Assembly (NCBI GenBank): GCA_029932915.1
Contig: JAOZPE010000018.1
Coordinates: 1-57,329, forward strand
Origin: Candidatus Krumholzibacteriia bacterium
GTDB lineage: Bacteria; Krumholzibacteriota; Krumholzibacteriia; JAJRXK01
Direction of reading: 5' to 3'
DNA: 57,329 nucleotides
Shown: piece after piece, positions 54,901-57,329 of the stretch
Numbering within the stretch: position 1 is the first letter of the stretch
Layout of the letters: each line of letters opens with the position of its first letter
The notes under the pieces: model-generated
Database searches by the model: none
The model's input: the letters and a program-made list of their open reading frames with translations, nothing else
What the model was told of the DNA's origin: nothing
Program-made: the position numbers and the translations under genes

Positions 54901-55571
54901 TCCGGCGAATCTACCTGTACAGCACCTATGAGAGGGTCTGGCACTGGAGCCAGGCCCTGGGCATCCTCCTGTTGCTGCTCAGCGGCTACGAGCTGCACCG
55001 GCCCGACCAGCTGCACATCTTCGGCATGCAGGGCGCGGCCTGGTTGCACAACCTGCTGGGGCTGTTGCTCATCATCAATGCCATCTTCTCCCTGTTCTAC
55101 CACGTGGCCACCGGGGAGATCCGGCAGTACCTGCGTCAGCCCGACGACGTGTTCACTTTGGCCATCCAGCAGGCCCGCTACTACGCCTACGGAATCTTCC
55201 GGGGCGATCCCCATCCCTTCGACCGCTCGCCCCAGCGCAAGCTGAATCCCATCCAGCAAGCCACCTACGTGGTCATCCTCAACGTGCTGCTGCCGTTGCA
55301 GGTGATCACCGGCTCGATGATCTGGGGCGCGGCACGGTATCCCGATTCGGTCGGTCGGCTCTGGAGTCTGCGGCTGGTGTCCCTCATCCACACCGCCGGG
55401 GCCTGGGCCTTCGCCCTCTTCGTCATCGTCCATGTCTACATGACCACCACCGGGCATCATCCCTTCTCCAACATCAAGGCGATGATCACCGGTTACGAGG
55501 AGGACGAGAGGCCGGAGCCCACGATCCAGCCTCAGGCGCCGCCCGAAGCGAGCCAGCAGGAGGTGCGTTGA
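54897..55571 (+). CDS. Membrane diheme cytochrome b (thiosulfate/formate reductase gamma-like)
   Basis: This 224-residue membrane protein of the cytochrome b561/PhsC/FdnI-like family has about four helices. Histidines fit haem b ligation: VWHWSQALGI, AAWLHNLLG, LFYHVATG, LIHTAGAWAF and VIVHVYMTTTGH. Such subunits take electrons from the quinone pool and pass them to periplasmic cytochromes or to a molybdoenzyme. Here the immediate neighbours are multihaem cytochromes, so it is the likely quinol oxidase part of the chain. The GTG at 54897 overlaps the upstream stop, and GGGAGG (54884-54889) is seven bases before it. The cytoplasmic tail is acidic and rich in Pro and Gln. Confidence 0.9.
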   Translation: MIRRIYLYSTYERVWHWSQALGILLLLLSGYELHRPDQLHIFGMQGAAWLHNLLGLLLIINAIFSLFYHVATGEIRQYLRQPDDVFTLAIQQARYYAYGIFRGDPHPFDRSPQRKLNPIQQATYVVILNVLLPLQVITGSMIWGAARYPDSVGRLWSLRLVSLIHTAGAWAFALFVIVHVYMTTTGHHPFSNIKAMITGYEEDERPEPTIQPQAPPEASQQEVR

Positions 55572-55572
55572 G

Positions 55573-56091
55573 ATGCGCTCGGAACCCCGTCCCTATCTGC
55601 ATCCCTATGTGGGAGGCGTATTGCTGGGACTCGTGCTCTTCTTCTCCTTCGTGCTCACCGGTCACGGCCTCGGGGCCTCCGGTGGTCTCGGACGGATGAT
55701 CATCGCGGTCCAGAAGCTCTTCGACCCGCAGCACGTCAACCTCAACCCCTACCTGGCCCTGGCCGGCGGCGGGGACAAGAACCCCCTGGACCACTGGATC
55801 ATCTGGGAACTGCTGGGAATGCTCCTGGGCGGATTCGTTTCGGGATTCATCGGCGGGCGCCTGAAGGTCGAGACCCGCAAGGGGCCGCGCATCACCGTCC
55901 ACCAGCGCTGGCTCTTCGCGGTGATCGGCGGATTCTTCATGGGCTACGGCGCGCGTCTGGCGCGCGGCTGCACCTCCGGTCAAGGGCTCTCGGGAAGCGC
56001 GGTGCTGTCGGCGGGTTCCTGGGGCTTTCTGATCATGGTGTTCCTCGGTGGCTATCTTCTGGCCCGCCCTCTGCGGCGCCTGTGGACCTAG
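55573..56091 (+). CDS. YeeE/YedE-family sulfur transporter, first half
   Basis: This 172-residue membrane protein has about five helices and the family motif GYGARLARGCTSGQGLSG, whose Cys is part of the thiosulfate-conducting path in the TsuA/YeeE type. A gap of one base separates it from the cytochrome b gene, and AGGAGGT (55558-55564) lies eight bases before the ATG. In many bacteria YeeE/YedE is one chain of ~350 residues; here it is split, with the second half in the next gene. It probably imports thiosulfate or another sulfur compound, or exports a product of the reductase. The link to the cytochromes is by operon position only. Confidence 0.87.
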   Translation: MRSEPRPYLHPYVGGVLLGLVLFFSFVLTGHGLGASGGLGRMIIAVQKLFDPQHVNLNPYLALAGGGDKNPLDHWIIWELLGMLLGGFVSGFIGGRLKVETRKGPRITVHQRWLFAVIGGFFMGYGARLARGCTSGQGLSGSAVLSAGSWGFLIMVFLGGYLLARPLRRLWT

Positions 56092-56103
56092 GAGGGTTGA
56101 GTC

Positions 56104-57329
56104 ATGGCACCCGCTGATCTCGTATCGTCCATCGGCCCGGTCGGGGCGATCCTCGTCCAGATCCTCATCGGCTTCGGCTTCGGTTTCATGCTGGAGATCT
56201 CCGGTTTCGGCGACAGCCGCAAGCTGGCCGGCCAGTTCTACCTGCGGGACATGACCGTCCTGAAGGTCATGTTCGGCGCCATCGTGGTCACCGCCGTGCT
56301 GATGGCCGCGAGCATCGTCTTCGGCTGGATCGACTTCTCCCGCGTCTACGTCGACCACACCTACTGGGGCTCGGGCCTGCTCGGCGGGCTCCTGCTCGGC
56401 TTCGGCTTCGCCATCGGCGGATTCTGCCCGGGGACGGCCTGGACCTCCTCGGCCACCTTCAAGGTGGACGCCTGGTTCTTCATCGGCGGCGTGCTGCTGG
56501 GCATCTGGGCCTTCGGCGAGACCGTGCCGCAGTTCTGGAGCTTCTACAACACCGGCGGCGAGCGGCTGACCATCCCCGACTGGCTCGGCTGGTCCTTCAC
56601 CGGCACGGTCCTGGTGATCGTGGTGGTGGCGATCCCCGCGTTCTGGCTGGGAGAGAAGGCCGAGCGGAAGTACGGGAAGGGCTGGGTCGATCTCAGCCGC
56701 GAACACAGCGGTCCGAAGCTCGTGGCCGCCGCGGCGCTGACCGTCTTCGTGCTGGCCCTGTTCGTCCACGGCGATCCCACCCTGGACGAGCTGGTGGCGC
56801 GCCACGCGCCAGAGCAGGACGCGCGGATCGAGGCGCGTCAGATCCAGGCCGATCCGGGCGAGGTGCTCGGACTCATGTACAACAAGCAGATCGCCGTGGT
56901 GTTGCTCGACTGCCGCGACGAGGCCGAGTACAACCTCTTCCACCTGCTCGGCGCCCGTCATATCGACGAGAGCGATCTCACCGCCGATTGGGTGAAGCAG
57001 CTAAATCCCGACGCGGTGAAGATCATCATGTCCGACGACGAGGAGCGCGCCGAGTGGATGTGGCGCCGCCTCGACGTGTTGGGGGTCACCAACCTCTACA
57101 TCCTCGCCGGCGGGGTGAACGGGTGGATCGCCACCTATTGCCCGCAGGTGTGTGGTGAAGAGGGAATCGAGACCGCCAAGTACGAGCCCAACGCGGATGA
57201 GACGAAGGTGCACTTCCCCATGGCCCTGGGCGATCGCTACGAGCTCGCCCGCCCCGAAAAGGAGAAGGTGGCTCCTCGCGAGTTCACGCCGGTGGTGAAG
57301 ATCCAGAAGGCCACGCGCGATCTCGGCGG
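56104..57329 (+). CDS. YeeE/YedE sulfur transporter, second half, fused to a rhodanese-like domain (3' end outside window)
   Basis: At least 408 residues are visible and the frame is open at the window edge. The first ~230 residues are membrane helices with the second YeeE motif GGFCPGTAWTSSATF, the counterpart of the CTSGQG motif in the previous protein. A soluble rhodanese-like domain follows from ~260: VVLLDCRDEAEYNLFHLLGA and LYILAGGVNGWI. The loop that normally holds the catalytic cysteine reads IIMSDDEERAE, with Ser310 at that place, so the domain is probably unable to form a persulfide there. The tail after ~340 is charged. GGAGGG precedes the ATG by eight bases. It is the last visible gene of the sulfur cluster. 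Confidence 0.88.
   Translation, partial: MAPADLVSSIGPVGAILVQILIGFGFGFMLEISGFGDSRKLAGQFYLRDMTVLKVMFGAIVVTAVLMAASIVFGWIDFSRVYVDHTYWGSGLLGGLLLGFGFAIGGFCPGTAWTSSATFKVDAWFFIGGVLLGIWAFGETVPQFWSFYNTGGERLTIPDWLGWSFTGTVLVIVVVAIPAFWLGEKAERKYGKGWVDLSREHSGPKLVAAAALTVFVLALFVHGDPTLDELVARHAPEQDARIEARQIQADPGEVLGLMYNKQIAVVLLDCRDEAEYNLFHLLGARHIDESDLTADWVKQLNPDAVKIIMSDDEERAEWMWRRLDVLGVTNLYILAGGVNGWIATYCPQVCGEEGIETAKYEPNADETKVHFPMALGDRYELARPEKEKVAPREFTPVVKIQKATRDLG

Overview
The window is about 57 kb of uniformly GC-rich, densely coded bacterial chromosome. No CRISPR array, insertion sequence, integrase or phage gene was found. Three exported proteins end in an Ig-like C-terminal domain of the PNPFNPST / G-x-L-V-R-T-L / V-x-W-D-G-x-D type (FlgD-like, or sorting-tail-like). 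That feature, with the general gene content, suggests an uncultivated lineage near the FCB superphylum, such as Krumholzibacteriota, Eisenbacteria or Latescibacterota. This placement is an inference from domain style; no marker phylogeny was possible.

Layout. 1-2944: end of gyrB, then gyrA. 2974-6974: an exported protein, a rhodanese/SAM-methyltransferase fusion and an HD phosphohydrolase. 7066-9977: a three-gene proton-translocating transhydrogenase operon (pntAA, pntAB, pntB) on the minus strand. 10285-14322: a promoter, tRNA-His(GUG), hisS, and then two tightly overlapping genes for surface O-acylation (SGNH protein and MBOAT). 14418-17193: a radical SAM protein and citrate synthase, convergent on a 14-bp hairpin. 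17662-23000: an orphan solute-binding protein, a HAD phosphatase, an HtrA protease, an RDD membrane protein and a CoA-binding protein. 23096-31990: a large BNR/Vps10-like exported protein, a PAS-PP2C phosphatase, MarC and a TIGR03960-type radical SAM protein. 32015-37540: an MltF-like transglycosylase, a membrane-anchored Fis-type regulator, DUF302, a macro domain protein and a CHASE/PAS histidine kinase. 37931-41764: a 1277-residue triple-repeat exported protein. 42035-48851: trmB, a membrane sensor with a Schlafen/AlbA_2 output domain coupled to a NodB-like deacetylase, two small exported proteins and a histone-deacetylase-like protein. 48970-51121: an exported zinc metalloprotease and its small upstream partner. 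51518-57329: a five-gene electron-transport and sulfur cluster that runs off the end of the window.

The most interesting parts are the following. (1) The terminal cluster combines an octaheme tetrathionate-reductase-family lipoprotein, a membrane-anchored heptaheme cytochrome, a cytochrome b and a split YeeE/YedE sulfur transporter whose second half carries a rhodanese domain lacking the catalytic cysteine. It looks like a self-contained sulfur-oxyanion respiration and uptake unit. (2) The tRNA-His lacks both the encoded G-1 and C73 and sits next to a hisS of the LRFDLTVP class, so an altered histidine identity system is plausible. (3) A periplasmic sensor is fused to an AlbA_2 domain and overlaps the deacetylase gene. 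(4) A membrane histidine-kinase-like anchor is fused directly to a Fis HTH, with no kinase or AAA+ domain.

All domain assignments come from reading motifs. No database search was run, and start sites were chosen from Shine-Dalgarno spacing and family N-termini.
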